The notes under the pieces: model-generated
What the model was told of the DNA's origin: nothing
Databases searched by the model: none
Seen by the model: only the letters and a program-made list of their open reading frames with translations
Part shown: in pieces, positions 16,056-24,231 of the stretch
How positions within the stretch are numbered: the first letter of the stretch is position 1
Layout of the letters: each line of letters opens with the position of its first letter
Source of the DNA: an uncultured Brevibacillus sp.
Lineage (GTDB): Bacteria > Bacillota > Bacilli > Brevibacillales > Brevibacillaceae
Length of the DNA: 35,278 nt
Assembly (NCBI GenBank): GCA_946402065.1
Contig: CAMIVR010000047.1
Span: 1-35,278, forward strand
Direction of reading: 5' to 3'
Made by a program: the position numbers and the translations under genes

Positions 16056-17276
16056 ATGAATCGCCAAGAAGTGCGAGAGCGATTGGAAATGAAGAGCGTG
16101 GAGACGAGGCACTGGGAGCAGTTCAATGATTTGCTGCGCTACGTATTTCAGGTGACCAACGAGCATTTGCAGACTTTTGGCTGGGGCCAGCGGGAGATTG
16201 CCCAGGCGAAGCTGCCGATATTGAAGCAGGCTGACGTTTTAGGCTGGTTCGATGGCGACAAGCTCATTTCTCAGCTTGCTGTCTATCCTTTTCAAGTCAA
16301 CATATTTGGCCAAATCTACGAAATGGGCGGTCTGACGGGCGTTGGCACCTATCCCGAATACGCCAACCTCGGCTTGATGAATCAATTGATGCGACAAGCG
16401 TTAATGAACATGCGGGAGCAGCAGCAGTCGATATCGTATTTGTTTCCGTATTCGATTCCTTTTTACCGGAGGAAGGGCTGGGAGATTATTTCTGACAAAA
16501 TTTCGTTTGAGGTCAAAGATACGCAACTGCCAAAAGTACAGACGCTGCCTGGCAATGTGGAGCGCGTGAGCATCGAGCACCCGGAAGTAAAAGCGATCTA
16601 CCGGCGTTTCGCCTTGCAAAAACACGCGGCGATGCTGAGAAATGAACTGGCCTGGGAAGAGTACATGCGCTGGGATTTGGACGATTTGACCGTGGCCGTC
16701 TATTACAATGACGATCATGTGCCGATGGGGTATTTATTGTATTGGATTGCGGAAGATGTTTTTTACATAAAAGAGCTGGTGTTTATCGATGAGGAAGCGC
16801 GCGCAGGTCTGTGGAACTTCATCAGTGCACACTTTTCGATGGTGTCCCGCGTCAAAGGGCATACCTTTACCGACGAGCCGCTTGCCTTCCTTTTCGATGA
16901 AAGTGATATCAAGGAAACGATTGCACCATACTTTATGGGCAGAATCGTAGATATCCGGCTGTTTGTCGAACAGTATCCGTTTCAGCCCCAGCCGGTTGAG
17001 CGGAAATTGACGTTTGCGCTGCGTGATCCGATGCTGGACTGGAATGAGGGGATTTTTACGCTGCACGTGTCAGAGGACGGTAGTGCCCGCCTGAGCGAAG
17101 GCGGTGACAATCCATCTGCCGCCTTTACGATTCAAACGATGACGACGATGCTGATGGGCTACAAGCGCCCGACGTATCTGGCGCGAATCAATCGCTTTCA
17201 GGCGGATGAGCCGACCGTACACATGCTGGAAAACTTGATTATCCGCGAAAAACCGTATTTCTCCGACTACTTTTGA
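16056..17276 (+). CDS. Eis-like GNAT N-acetyltransferase
   Basis: A 406-residue protein with the layout of the Eis group: an N-terminal GNAT domain, a second GNAT-like domain and a C-terminal sterol-carrier-like domain. The acetyl-CoA region is 'MGGLTGVGTYPEYANLGLMN', where the usual 'V.P.YR..G' reads 'TYPEYANLG'. The ending '...LENLIIREKPYFSDYF' has the free aromatic C-terminus typical of the group. The C-terminal part contains 'FTIQTMTTMLMGYKRPTYL', the sterol-carrier-like end. Some Eis proteins acetylate aminoglycosides, but most Bacillus relatives have unknown amine substrates. ATG 16056 follows GGAGGG (16043-16048); an upstream in-frame GTG at 16041 overlaps that site and is rejected. 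Confidence 0.82.
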   Translation: MNRQEVRERLEMKSVETRHWEQFNDLLRYVFQVTNEHLQTFGWGQREIAQAKLPILKQADVLGWFDGDKLISQLAVYPFQVNIFGQIYEMGGLTGVGTYPEYANLGLMNQLMRQALMNMREQQQSISYLFPYSIPFYRRKGWEIISDKISFEVKDTQLPKVQTLPGNVERVSIEHPEVKAIYRRFALQKHAAMLRNELAWEEYMRWDLDDLTVAVYYNDDHVPMGYLLYWIAEDVFYIKELVFIDEEARAGLWNFISAHFSMVSRVKGHTFTDEPLAFLFDESDIKETIAPYFMGRIVDIRLFVEQYPFQPQPVERKLTFALRDPMLDWNEGIFTLHVSEDGSARLSEGGDNPSAAFTIQTMTTMLMGYKRPTYLARINRFQADEPTVHMLENLIIREKPYFSDYF

Positions 17277-17315
17277 CAGGGAACGTAGCTTCATGCTAGA
17301 GACCAGTCAGGAAAT

Positions 17316-17807
17316 CTACTCGGTAGCAACATTTTCAATCTTCAAGCCAAAGATTTGGGGCGGCTGGCAGCTGTTGACCTGCAAATAGGCAGACAATTGG
17401 CCGCGGTGGTGAATTTCGTGTTCCGCCAGCCCCATCAAAAGTCTCCAGGCGCTGGAGTCGTGTCCATGCATCGTTGGTATTTTCGCAGACAAGATTTCAT
17501 CTCCCAAAGAATGGAGGCCTTCCGTAAAAGTAGCATGGCACTGCTGCAAATAAGCAGCGATTTGATCCAGAGTCTCCCCCTTCTCCGATCCGTGACCGGA
17601 GTACTTCCATTGTTTCGTGCGAATTGCCTGCAGAAACATAACTTGTGTGGAACCGAGGTGAAGGAGGAGCTGTCTCGTGGTGAATTTTTCAGGCGCCGGT
17701 CTCCAATCAAGCATGCTTTCAGGGGTAGCATTTACATAGGTCATGGTCCGTTTCCGGATACTGTCAAAAAAAGCTAGATATTCATGTATGCTCTTGATCA
17801 CAATCAT
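17316..17807 (-). CDS. DinB/YfiT-like four-helix metal-binding protein
   Basis: A 163-residue DinB-superfamily protein. Three histidines, His50 ('LLLHLG'), His130 and His134 ('AEHEIHHRGQLSAYL'), form the usual metal triad with the H-x3-H pair in the last helix. Relatives include bacillithiol transferases and DNA-damage-induced DinB of unknown activity, so a thiol-transferase role is possible but not shown. The start is ATG at 17807 with GAGG just upstream; a longer in-frame start would add 19 residues unlike the family. It is convergent with the Eis-like gene and divergent from the MHYT kinase. In the roughly 240 bases between it and the kinase promoter I see nothing else. Confidence 0.8.
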   Translation of the reverse strand: MIVIKSIHEYLAFFDSIRKRTMTYVNATPESMLDWRPAPEKFTTRQLLLHLGSTQVMFLQAIRTKQWKYSGHGSEKGETLDQIAAYLQQCHATFTEGLHSLGDEILSAKIPTMHGHDSSAWRLLMGLAEHEIHHRGQLSAYLQVNSCQPPQIFGLKIENVATE

Positions 17808-18043
17808 CGCCTCATCTTTCTCTAATCTTTGGGGGTAACCAGATTTTTCCTCTCTTATCATCATATTGGTTCATGTATCCATCGGTCAAGTGTACTTGCC
17901 AGAATTCTCCGACCCATGCGCCAATTCGTGAACCTAGGAACGATCCTCAGGCGAACAAGGCTGTCAACAAAAAATGATTGTTCCCAGCACATTTGCACGT
18001 GTCTTTTTTCCAATAATTTAGGTAAAATGAATCGGTGTATGAC

Positions 18044-18073
18044 TTGCGAATCCTGTCGATAACAATTTATAAA
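18044..18073 (+). promoter_or_regulatory. Predicted promoter of the MHYT kinase gene
   Basis: TTGCGA (18044-18049), an 18-base spacer and TATAAA (18068-18073) form a fair sigma-A promoter, with a start near 18080 and a leader of about 27 nt before the GTG start codon. Confidence 0.4.
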
Positions 18074-18106
18074 AATTCTTATGTACCTGGGAGAGAGGGA
18101 TTATAC

Positions 18107-20494
18107 GTGGAGCATGTTCATGGCTCGTACGATACCGTACTGGTCGTTTGTTCGTATGTCATCGCAGTGGTGGCATCCTATACAGCTCTTGATCTGGCCG
18201 GAAGGGTTAGCACATCCGAGCGGATAAATCGCTGGCTGTGGCTTTTGTTTGGCAGTGTGGCGATGGGAATGGGCATCTGGTCGATGCATTTTGTCGGCAT
18301 GCTGGCGTTTTCGCTGCCCGTCCAGGTCGGTTATGACCTGATTACCATTCTGCTGTCCGTCCTGGTGGCCATACTCGCTTCTTTTGTCGCGCTATTTGTC
18401 GTCGGGCGCAATCAGTTGAATGTACGGCAATTGCTCGGCGGCGGGCTGCTGCTTGCTGTCGGGATTTCTTCCATGCACTACATCGGCATGGCGGCCATGG
18501 TGATTCATATTACCTATGATCCGATCATCTTTTCCCTGTCCATCGTCATCGCACTCATTGCGTCGATTGCCGCTCTCTGGCTGGCCTTTTCCTTTCGTAA
18601 AGACGGCGAGCGCGGCGAGGTCTGGAAGAAGCTCGGCAGCGGCTTTATCATGGGGGCGGCCATTGTCGGCATGCATTATACCGGAATGTGGGCAGCTCAC
18701 TTTCATCTGGATGGAACATCCGGCGGGCCATCAGGGGTGGTTCTCGATCAAAAATGGCTGGCTTATTTTATTTCGGTCGGGACCTTGTTTACGCTCGGGC
18801 TGTCGCTGTTGGGGATCTTTATTTCCAAGCGGTTCTCTTCGAAAAATTCCGAGATTGAAGAGAAGACAAGGGAAATATATTTGATGAACGAGGAGCTTCG
18901 CCAGCTCAACGACCATCTGGAGGAATTGGTCAAGGAACGAACCGCACAGCTCGAAAAAGCCCATGATGAAGCGATCAAGGCCAATATGATCAAAAGCCAG
19001 TTTCTCGCGAATATGAGTCATGAGCTGCGCACGCCGCTCAATGCCATCATCGGATACAGCGAGATGCTGATGGAGGAAGCTGAAGAGCTCGGTGAGCCAA
19101 CCTTTGTGCAAGATTTGGGAAAAATCAGCAAGTCGGGAAAACACCTGTTGGCGCTGATCAATGACATACTGGATATTTCCAAAATCGAAGCGGGCAAAAT
19201 GGAGCTGTACTACGAAACATGCGGGTTGAGCGGACTGGTTCAGGATGTGACGATAACCGTCAAACCGCTTGTCGAAAGCAACGGCAACCGGTTGGAAACG
19301 AACTGTCAAGAGGGTGACATGACCACCGATGTAACGAAGCTGCGGCAGGTGCTCTTGAATCTGCTGAGCAATGCCAGTAAATTTACTGAAGCTGGTACCA
19401 TTCGGTTGGACGTATACAGCGAAACGAGAAACAACATAGCAGGCTACAGCTTTCGCGTACAGGATTCGGGGATCGGCATGACCCCGGATCAGGTGGAAAA
19501 GCTGTTTCAGCCGTTTACCCAAGCCGATTCGTCGACCACGCGAAAATACGGCGGGACAGGCCTTGGACTGGCCATCAGCCAACGTTTTTGCAGCTTGCTG
19601 GGCGGCGAGATAACGGTTGAAAGCGAGCTGGGCAAAGGCAGTGCCTTTACCTGTTGGCTGCCGAACGCGCATGCCGGAATGGCAGGCGTGCAACCCCCGG
19701 CGAAAGATATCGATGAAGACGGAGCGATCAGCCAGGTCAGCATCTTGCTGATCGATGACGAGCCGTACAACCAGCAGCTGATGAAGCGCTATCTGGAAAA
19801 AGAGGGATGGAAGCTGGCGATTGCCGGAAATGGCCAGGAAGGCCTTCTGCTCGCCAAGCAGCTCCAACCCAAAGTGATCTGTCTGGATATTCTCATGCCG
19901 AGCATGGACGGATGGAGTGTGCTGACTGCGCTCAAAAGCGATCCGGAGCTGGAAGACATCCCCGTCGTCATCTGGTCGATGACCAACGATCGGCAGCTCG
20001 GATATTCGCTTGGTGCATCTGAATTTTTGACCAAACCGGTGAATCGGGAACGGCTGATCGAATTAATGAACAAATACGTGGCCAATCAGTCGGAGCATTC
20101 CGTCCTGGTGGTCGAGGATGATGCGACGACCAGTGAAATGATGACCAAGCTGTTAAAAAAGGAGAGCTACATCGTCACCCAGGCGCGGAATGGCCGACAT
20201 GCCCTGGAATGCCTCACAAAGGAAATGCCAAACCTGATTCTGCTTGATTTGATGATGCCGGAAATGGACGGATTCCAATTCATCGCCGAACTGCGCAAGC
20301 ACGATGAATGGAGCGAGATTCCGATCATCGTCGTGACAGCGAAAACGATTACCTCGGACGAGCGCATCAAGCTGAACGGTTACGTAAAGGGTGTCTTGCA
20401 AAAAGGAGCGTTTGATCATAACGCATTGCTGGCCGAGCTGAGCCGCTTTCTGGACGTGTCCGGGAAGCAGCAAGGCAAAGCAGCGAGCAGGTAA
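18107..20494 (+). CDS. MHYT-domain membrane hybrid histidine kinase with two receiver domains
   Basis: A 795-residue sensor. The first 230 residues are an MHYT domain of about seven membrane helices with three repeats: 'SMHFVGM', 'SMHYIGM' and 'GMHYTGM'. These His/Met motifs are thought to bind metal and sense oxygen, CO or NO. A coiled coil follows, then HisKA with His305 ('MSHELRTPLNAIIGY') and the ATPase domain ('LLNLLSNASKFT', 'DSGIGM', 'GTGLGLAIS'). Two receiver domains end the protein, with phospho-acceptor Asp594 ('CLDILMPSMDG') and Asp714 ('LLDLMMPEMDG'). The GTG start at 18107 follows GAGAGAGGGA and gives the usual 'HGSYD' N-terminus of MHYT proteins. It is followed by two response-regulator genes, so a phosphorelay is likely. 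Confidence 0.9.
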   Translation: MEHVHGSYDTVLVVCSYVIAVVASYTALDLAGRVSTSERINRWLWLLFGSVAMGMGIWSMHFVGMLAFSLPVQVGYDLITILLSVLVAILASFVALFVVGRNQLNVRQLLGGGLLLAVGISSMHYIGMAAMVIHITYDPIIFSLSIVIALIASIAALWLAFSFRKDGERGEVWKKLGSGFIMGAAIVGMHYTGMWAAHFHLDGTSGGPSGVVLDQKWLAYFISVGTLFTLGLSLLGIFISKRFSSKNSEIEEKTREIYLMNEELRQLNDHLEELVKERTAQLEKAHDEAIKANMIKSQFLANMSHELRTPLNAIIGYSEMLMEEAEELGEPTFVQDLGKISKSGKHLLALINDILDISKIEAGKMELYYETCGLSGLVQDVTITVKPLVESNGNRLETNCQEGDMTTDVTKLRQVLLNLLSNASKFTEAGTIRLDVYSETRNNIAGYSFRVQDSGIGMTPDQVEKLFQPFTQADSSTTRKYGGTGLGLAISQRFCSLLGGEITVESELGKGSAFTCWLPNAHAGMAGVQPPAKDIDEDGAISQVSILLIDDEPYNQQLMKRYLEKEGWKLAIAGNGQEGLLLAKQLQPKVICLDILMPSMDGWSVLTALKSDPELEDIPVVIWSMTNDRQLGYSLGASEFLTKPVNRERLIELMNKYVANQSEHSVLVVEDDATTSEMMTKLLKKESYIVTQARNGRHALECLTKEMPNLILLDLMMPEMDGFQFIAELRKHDEWSEIPIIVVTAKTITSDERIKLNGYVKGVLQKGAFDHNALLAELSRFLDVSGKQQGKAASR

Positions 20495-20515
20495 ATGATG
20501 GAGGGCAGTACGAGC

Positions 20516-20884
20516 ATGTATACCATTCTTCTCGTCGAAGACAACGAATTGAATCGCGATATGCTGTCGCGTCGGTTGACCCGCAAAGGCTACCGGGTCA
20601 TTACGGCTGAAGATGGCCGGCAAGGTATCGATTTGGCGAAACAAAATCAGCCGGATGTGATCCTGATGGATCTGAGTCTGCCGGTTTTGGATGGCTGGGA
20701 AGCTACGCGCTTGCTCAAGCAATCATCCGACACGAGAGACATCCAGGTCATCGCCTTGACAGCTCACGCCATGGCAGGCGATGCGGAGAAAGCGTTCGAG
20801 GCCGGATGTGATGACTTTGATACGAAGCCGGTCGAGCTGGATCGATTGCTGCTTAAAATCCAGGCGGCTCTTGACCGGAAATAA
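20516..20884 (+). CDS. Single-domain response regulator
   Basis: A 122-residue stand-alone receiver domain. The acidic pair ('LLVEDNELN'), phospho-acceptor Asp52 ('LMDLSLPVLDGWE'), the switch Thr ('IALTAHAM') and the Lys of 'DTKPVELD' are all present. There is no output domain, so it may pass phosphate on or act by protein contact. ATG 20516 follows GGAGGG at 20500-20505. It lies 21 bases after the MHYT kinase stop, so the two are very likely co-transcribed and act together. Confidence 0.92.
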   Translation: MYTILLVEDNELNRDMLSRRLTRKGYRVITAEDGRQGIDLAKQNQPDVILMDLSLPVLDGWEATRLLKQSSDTRDIQVIALTAHAMAGDAEKAFEAGCDDFDTKPVELDRLLLKIQAALDRK

Positions 20885-21009
20885 ATGGCCAACACTGTAT
20901 TTCCTGCAGGAGCTTGAGCGGTAGTCGGTAGAGTATCGGTGACAGAACATTGGAAAAAATTGGGTGTCTGATGATGACAGCCAGTGAAGGTGTAAGGAGA
21001 AAGAAGGAA

Positions 21010-22086
21010 ATGGAAGAGATCAAGTATGGAAAAGTCCTGATCGTGGATGATCAGGAATACAATGTAAGTCTATTGGAACGGATTTTGATGCGGGCCGGCT
21101 TCAAGCAGATGTACAGCACAATGGACCCTCAGCAGGTTGAGCAAATGCTTGCGGAAGTGGAGCCGGATATCGTCTTGCTCGATTTTCACATGCCGGGGTT
21201 GGACGGGCTGCAGGTATTGAGCTTGATTCGTGAACAGTGCGGGGCGGACAACTACTTGCCCGTCCTGATGCTCACCGCCGATCTGACGCCAGAGACCAAG
21301 CAGCAAGTACTGCAAGCAGGCGTCAATGACTTTTTGACCAAGCCCTTTGACCGCACGGAAGTGATTCTGCGGATCAACAACCTGCTGAAAACGAGGCAAC
21401 TTCATTTGCAGCTCCAGCAGCAGAAAAGCACCCTGGAGCAACGAGTACTAGAGCGAACGGCGGAACTGCAAAAGGCCAAACTGGAGATCCTCGAGCTCCT
21501 CGGGCGTGCGGGCGAGTATCGCGACGATATGACAGGACAGCATACCCAGCGCGTCGGTTGGCTGTCCGGCCTGATCGCGGAACGGTTGGGCCTGCCAGAG
21601 CGCGAGGTAGAACTGATCCGCATGGCTGCGCCTTTGCACGACATCGGCAAAATTGGCATTCCGGACGAGATTTTGCTCAAGCCTGGCCGCTTCGAGCCCG
21701 AAGAATTCGAACGGATGAAGACGCATACGACGATCGGCGCGAATATTCTGCAAGGCAGCTCCTTCCATGTCTTGGCGCTCGCCAATACGATTGCCAAATC
21801 CCATCACGAAAAGTGGGACGGCACCGGCTACCCCGAGGGCCTGCGAGGAGCGGACATTCCCATTGCAGCACGGATTGTCGCGCTAGCCGATTTTTATGAT
21901 GCACTGACACACGAGCGACCGTATAAAAAAGCGTGGACCCCGGAAGAAACGATCGCCGAGATCGAGCAGCAGCGGGGCCGTCATTTTGACCCCGAGATCG
22001 TCGATGCATTTGTGCAGCTGTTTTCCGAGCGGCGTATTTCCTTGAATTTTTTGCAGATGGGATCAGGTGGCTGGATGGCCAATTGA
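21010..22086 (+). CDS. REC-HD-GYP response regulator, probable c-di-GMP phosphodiesterase
   Basis: The 358-residue protein has an N-terminal receiver domain with Asp58 ('LLDFHMPGLDG') and Lys in 'LTKPFDR', a short coiled-coil linker (about 130-165), and an HD-GYP domain. The HD pair is His210-Asp211 ('PLHDIGKIGIPD') and the GYP triplet is 273-275 ('HHEKWDGTGYPEGLRG'). Both motifs are intact, so hydrolysis of cyclic di-GMP is expected. ATG 21010 follows AAGGAG at 20994-20999; the upstream TTG 20950 has no such site. It comes third after the MHYT kinase and the single-domain regulator, 125 bases after the latter. The likely output of the cluster is a change in c-di-GMP. Confidence 0.92.
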   Translation: MEEIKYGKVLIVDDQEYNVSLLERILMRAGFKQMYSTMDPQQVEQMLAEVEPDIVLLDFHMPGLDGLQVLSLIREQCGADNYLPVLMLTADLTPETKQQVLQAGVNDFLTKPFDRTEVILRINNLLKTRQLHLQLQQQKSTLEQRVLERTAELQKAKLEILELLGRAGEYRDDMTGQHTQRVGWLSGLIAERLGLPEREVELIRMAAPLHDIGKIGIPDEILLKPGRFEPEEFERMKTHTTIGANILQGSSFHVLALANTIAKSHHEKWDGTGYPEGLRGADIPIAARIVALADFYDALTHERPYKKAWTPEETIAEIEQQRGRHFDPEIVDAFVQLFSERRISLNFLQMGSGGWMAN

Positions 22087-22103
22087 AGCAGCGGTACTAG
22101 AGG

Positions 22104-22143
22104 AAAACAGGTGATCTTGTACTTCAGGAGCGTCTGTTTTTTT
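22104..22143 (+). terminator. Weak terminator candidate after the HD-GYP gene
   Basis: AAAACAG (22104-22110) can pair with CTGTTTT (22134-22140) across a long loop, and further T follow. The stem is short and AT-rich, so this is a weak candidate. Confidence 0.3.
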
Positions 22144-22212
22144 GTTTTGGCCACTCTTGTGTAAAACGAAAGAACGATCGGGTCAGGCAAAAACCACCAG
22201 ACGATGAACTGG

Positions 22213-22378
22213 GGAAGATTGTCATTGTACACAATAATATGGTCAGGCAGACGTTGAAAATAGCGGATTACGGGTACGTGCTGGAAGCAGGGCTATCGTC
22301 TATGAAGGCACGGGCGAATCGCTATTGACCGATGAGACAGTAAAAGAGGCCTACCCGCGTGAACGGACACACGAGTAA
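22213..22378 (+). pseudogene. C-terminal remnant of livF (branched-chain amino acid ABC ATPase)
   Basis: The plus strand encodes 'NNMVRQTLKIADYGYVLEAG' (22233-22292), then in the next frame 'AIVYEGTGESLLTDETVKEA' (22292-22351) and a stop at 22376-22378. Joined, they match the last 50 or so residues of LivF ('...RQALKIADRGYVLE.G.IV.EGTG..LL....V..AYLG'). One base is missing at about 22292. No Walker motifs or other liv genes are present. It is a dead fragment left after a deletion or rearrangement. Confidence 0.7.
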
Positions 22379-22389
22379 TGGACGACGGT

Positions 22390-22427
22390 GCCCGCAAGTG
22401 ACACGAATGGACGTGTTGCTTGCGGGC
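22390..22427. repeat. Strong two-part inverted repeat between convergent genes
   Basis: GCCCGCAAG (22390-22398) pairs with CTTGCGGGC (22419-22427), and inside it ACACG (22401-22405) pairs with CGTGT (22412-22416) around the loop AATGGA. The two stems are separated by TG opposite TG. There is no T-run on either side, so it is not a classic terminator. It lies between the livF remnant and the end of the S41 protease gene and may be a REP-like element or an mRNA end-protecting stem. Confidence 0.6.
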
Positions 22428-22452
22428 TGTGGTCGTGCATCATTCCTTACGT

Positions 22453-24144
22453 TTATTTGTCCAGCGCTGCAATCGCGTAGTTCAGTTCTACATCTTCCCC
22501 GTTCACGTACTTTTCTATGAACGTTTGCTCTGACAGCGGTACTTTGCTATCGGGGGCGATGCCGCCTTGCCCCGTATCATCGCTGTCGCCCTGTATCGTA
22601 TTGTCCTGGGCGAGTGACCGGCCGTCGGGGAATTGCGCGATGTATCCTTCCGGCAGCTCGATTCTGATCGGACTGGAAACAATGCCGAAGGAGCCATTCG
22701 TCGATGTAGCGCCGACGACGGTTACGTTTGGCAAGCCTTTCAGTGCCAGCGGCAGCCCCTCACCCGAGCTTGTGGTCCGATTGTTGATAAGTATCGCTAC
22801 TTTACCGGAATACAGCGGCTGCACCGGCTCGATGAACCGCGTTTCGCTGCTGTTCAACTCAAAAGTCCCGGTATTGCGGCAATAATAGCTGACCGATTCG
22901 TAAAATTTCTCTTTGCTGACAAAGTGTCCCGCGATGCTTGCGACGAGATCGTCATCGCCGCCGGGGTTATCGCGGACATCGAGGATCAAGCCTTTGAGCT
23001 TTTTGCCTGCAAACCCGTTCAGCGCTTCCGCAAACGCAGCATCGGGATTCGGCATGGTTAAGCCGGGGAGGAAATACCGTAGTTTGATATATCCGTATTC
23101 GTCGTTGATCACTCTGCTCTCGATTGGCGCATCTTCCTGTTTCCACTTGACCCGCGTTTTCTTTAACGTTTCGTACTGATCGTCGTACGCTGTTAACGTT
23201 ACGTTTTTTCTCTCCGTTTCGCCCTTGTTTTGGAACTCTACCCGGATCTCTTTGCCGATCGGGGCACGTGCCATAAAACGCCCCTGATTGTACGTTCTGT
23301 CCCCTTCCGTAGCCGGCGGGTTCTCGCTCCAAAACACGCTCTCATAGACGTCTTTCGCAGGTTTTCCATCCCACGAAATGATCTTCGCGCCGAGCTTCAT
23401 GCCACTTTTTTCAGCTGGGCTGTCCGCTAGCAGGAGATTGACCCGTACGTCGCCGTTGTCCAATCGCAGCGTACTGATGCCAATGCTGCCGCCGACGTCG
23501 TGTTTAAACACCGGATTATCGTCGTACAGTTGCTCGTTGGCGATTTTGATGTGACCGTCGCGAAAGGAAAACAGGTACTCGCGGAGCGTCCGATAGTATA
23601 ACGCCTTGTTTTGCTCTTGCTCCGCTTGCTGAAAGCGAGGCTCGTACTTCAGCCGTAATGCGTTCCAGTCCACGTTTTTCCATTCGCCAAACGGATATTC
23701 TCTGGACAGGCGTTCATTCATCTGTACGAATGCCTTGGCATAGCCCAAATCGCTGAAATGGCTGACCGGATTGTATCGCGTCTCTCCGGCAATGAGCAGG
23801 ACGAATCCGATGGGAATGAGGCCGCATACACAAAGGATGAGTTTCCATACGCGAAACGTTCGCCCCTGGTCAAGAGGGGAACGCCGAAAAACACGTTTGA
23901 GCGTAAACAAAAATACGAGAACAGCCAAAGCATCGAGCACTATGCCCGGCAGGGACGTATCCCCGGATAAAAGACTGGCGAGTGCGGTGACAACAGCGAC
24001 GCTCGGTACATAATCAATCCAGCGATAGGATTTTTTCACAGGCAGGGCATGCCTGAGCAGCACCAGTGCGTTTAGTGCGATTAAAATCATGTCGAAAATG
24101 GTCAGCCACTTGCTGGAATCGACAATGCCTAGTAAAACGTTCAT
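22453..24144 (-). CDS. Membrane-anchored PDZ/S41-family serine protease
   Basis: A 563-residue protein. The first 125 or so residues contain three or four hydrophobic helices, an unusual membrane part for this family. An extracytoplasmic region follows with a PDZ-like segment ('LLLADSPAEKSGMKLGAKII') and an S41 peptidase core: 'LILDVRDNPGGDDDLV', then the nucleophile region 'NNRTTSSGEGLPLAL' with Ser459/Ser460, and 'GATSTNGSFGI'. S41 enzymes (C-terminal processing protease and tricorn types) cut unstructured protein tails. The start is taken as ATG 24144, nine bases after GGAGGG; an in-frame TTG nine bases earlier abuts that site. It lies 87 bases downstream of a two-component kinase gene on the same strand, with an OmpR-type site in the gap, so it is a likely target of that system. 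Confidence 0.85.
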   Translation of the reverse strand: MNVLLGIVDSSKWLTIFDMILIALNALVLLRHALPVKKSYRWIDYVPSVAVVTALASLLSGDTSLPGIVLDALAVLVFLFTLKRVFRRSPLDQGRTFRVWKLILCVCGLIPIGFVLLIAGETRYNPVSHFSDLGYAKAFVQMNERLSREYPFGEWKNVDWNALRLKYEPRFQQAEQEQNKALYYRTLREYLFSFRDGHIKIANEQLYDDNPVFKHDVGGSIGISTLRLDNGDVRVNLLLADSPAEKSGMKLGAKIISWDGKPAKDVYESVFWSENPPATEGDRTYNQGRFMARAPIGKEIRVEFQNKGETERKNVTLTAYDDQYETLKKTRVKWKQEDAPIESRVINDEYGYIKLRYFLPGLTMPNPDAAFAEALNGFAGKKLKGLILDVRDNPGGDDDLVASIAGHFVSKEKFYESVSYYCRNTGTFELNSSETRFIEPVQPLYSGKVAILINNRTTSSGEGLPLALKGLPNVTVVGATSTNGSFGIVSSPIRIELPEGYIAQFPDGRSLAQDNTIQGDSDDTGQGGIAPDSKVPLSEQTFIEKYVNGEDVELNYAIAALDK

Positions 24145-24197
24145 TTTTCCCAACCCTCCGATTAACGTTACGATTGTGCTGTGATCTTCATCGGTAG

Positions 24198-24228
24198 AGT
24201 ATGGGAGAAATATGAACGGAGCGTGAAC
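24198..24228 (-). promoter_or_regulatory. Putative OmpR-type direct repeat and -10 for the S41 gene
   Basis: Read on the minus strand, GTTCACGCTCC (24228-24218) is followed at once by GTTCATATTTC (24217-24207), a direct repeat with the 11-base period used by OmpR/PhoB regulators. Three bases later comes CATACT (24203-24198), a -10-like hexamer. The repeat takes the place of the -35, the usual layout of activated promoters of this class. The start codon is about 50 bases on. An OmpR-type regulator is encoded two genes upstream. Confidence 0.45.
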
Positions 24229-24231
24229 TGA

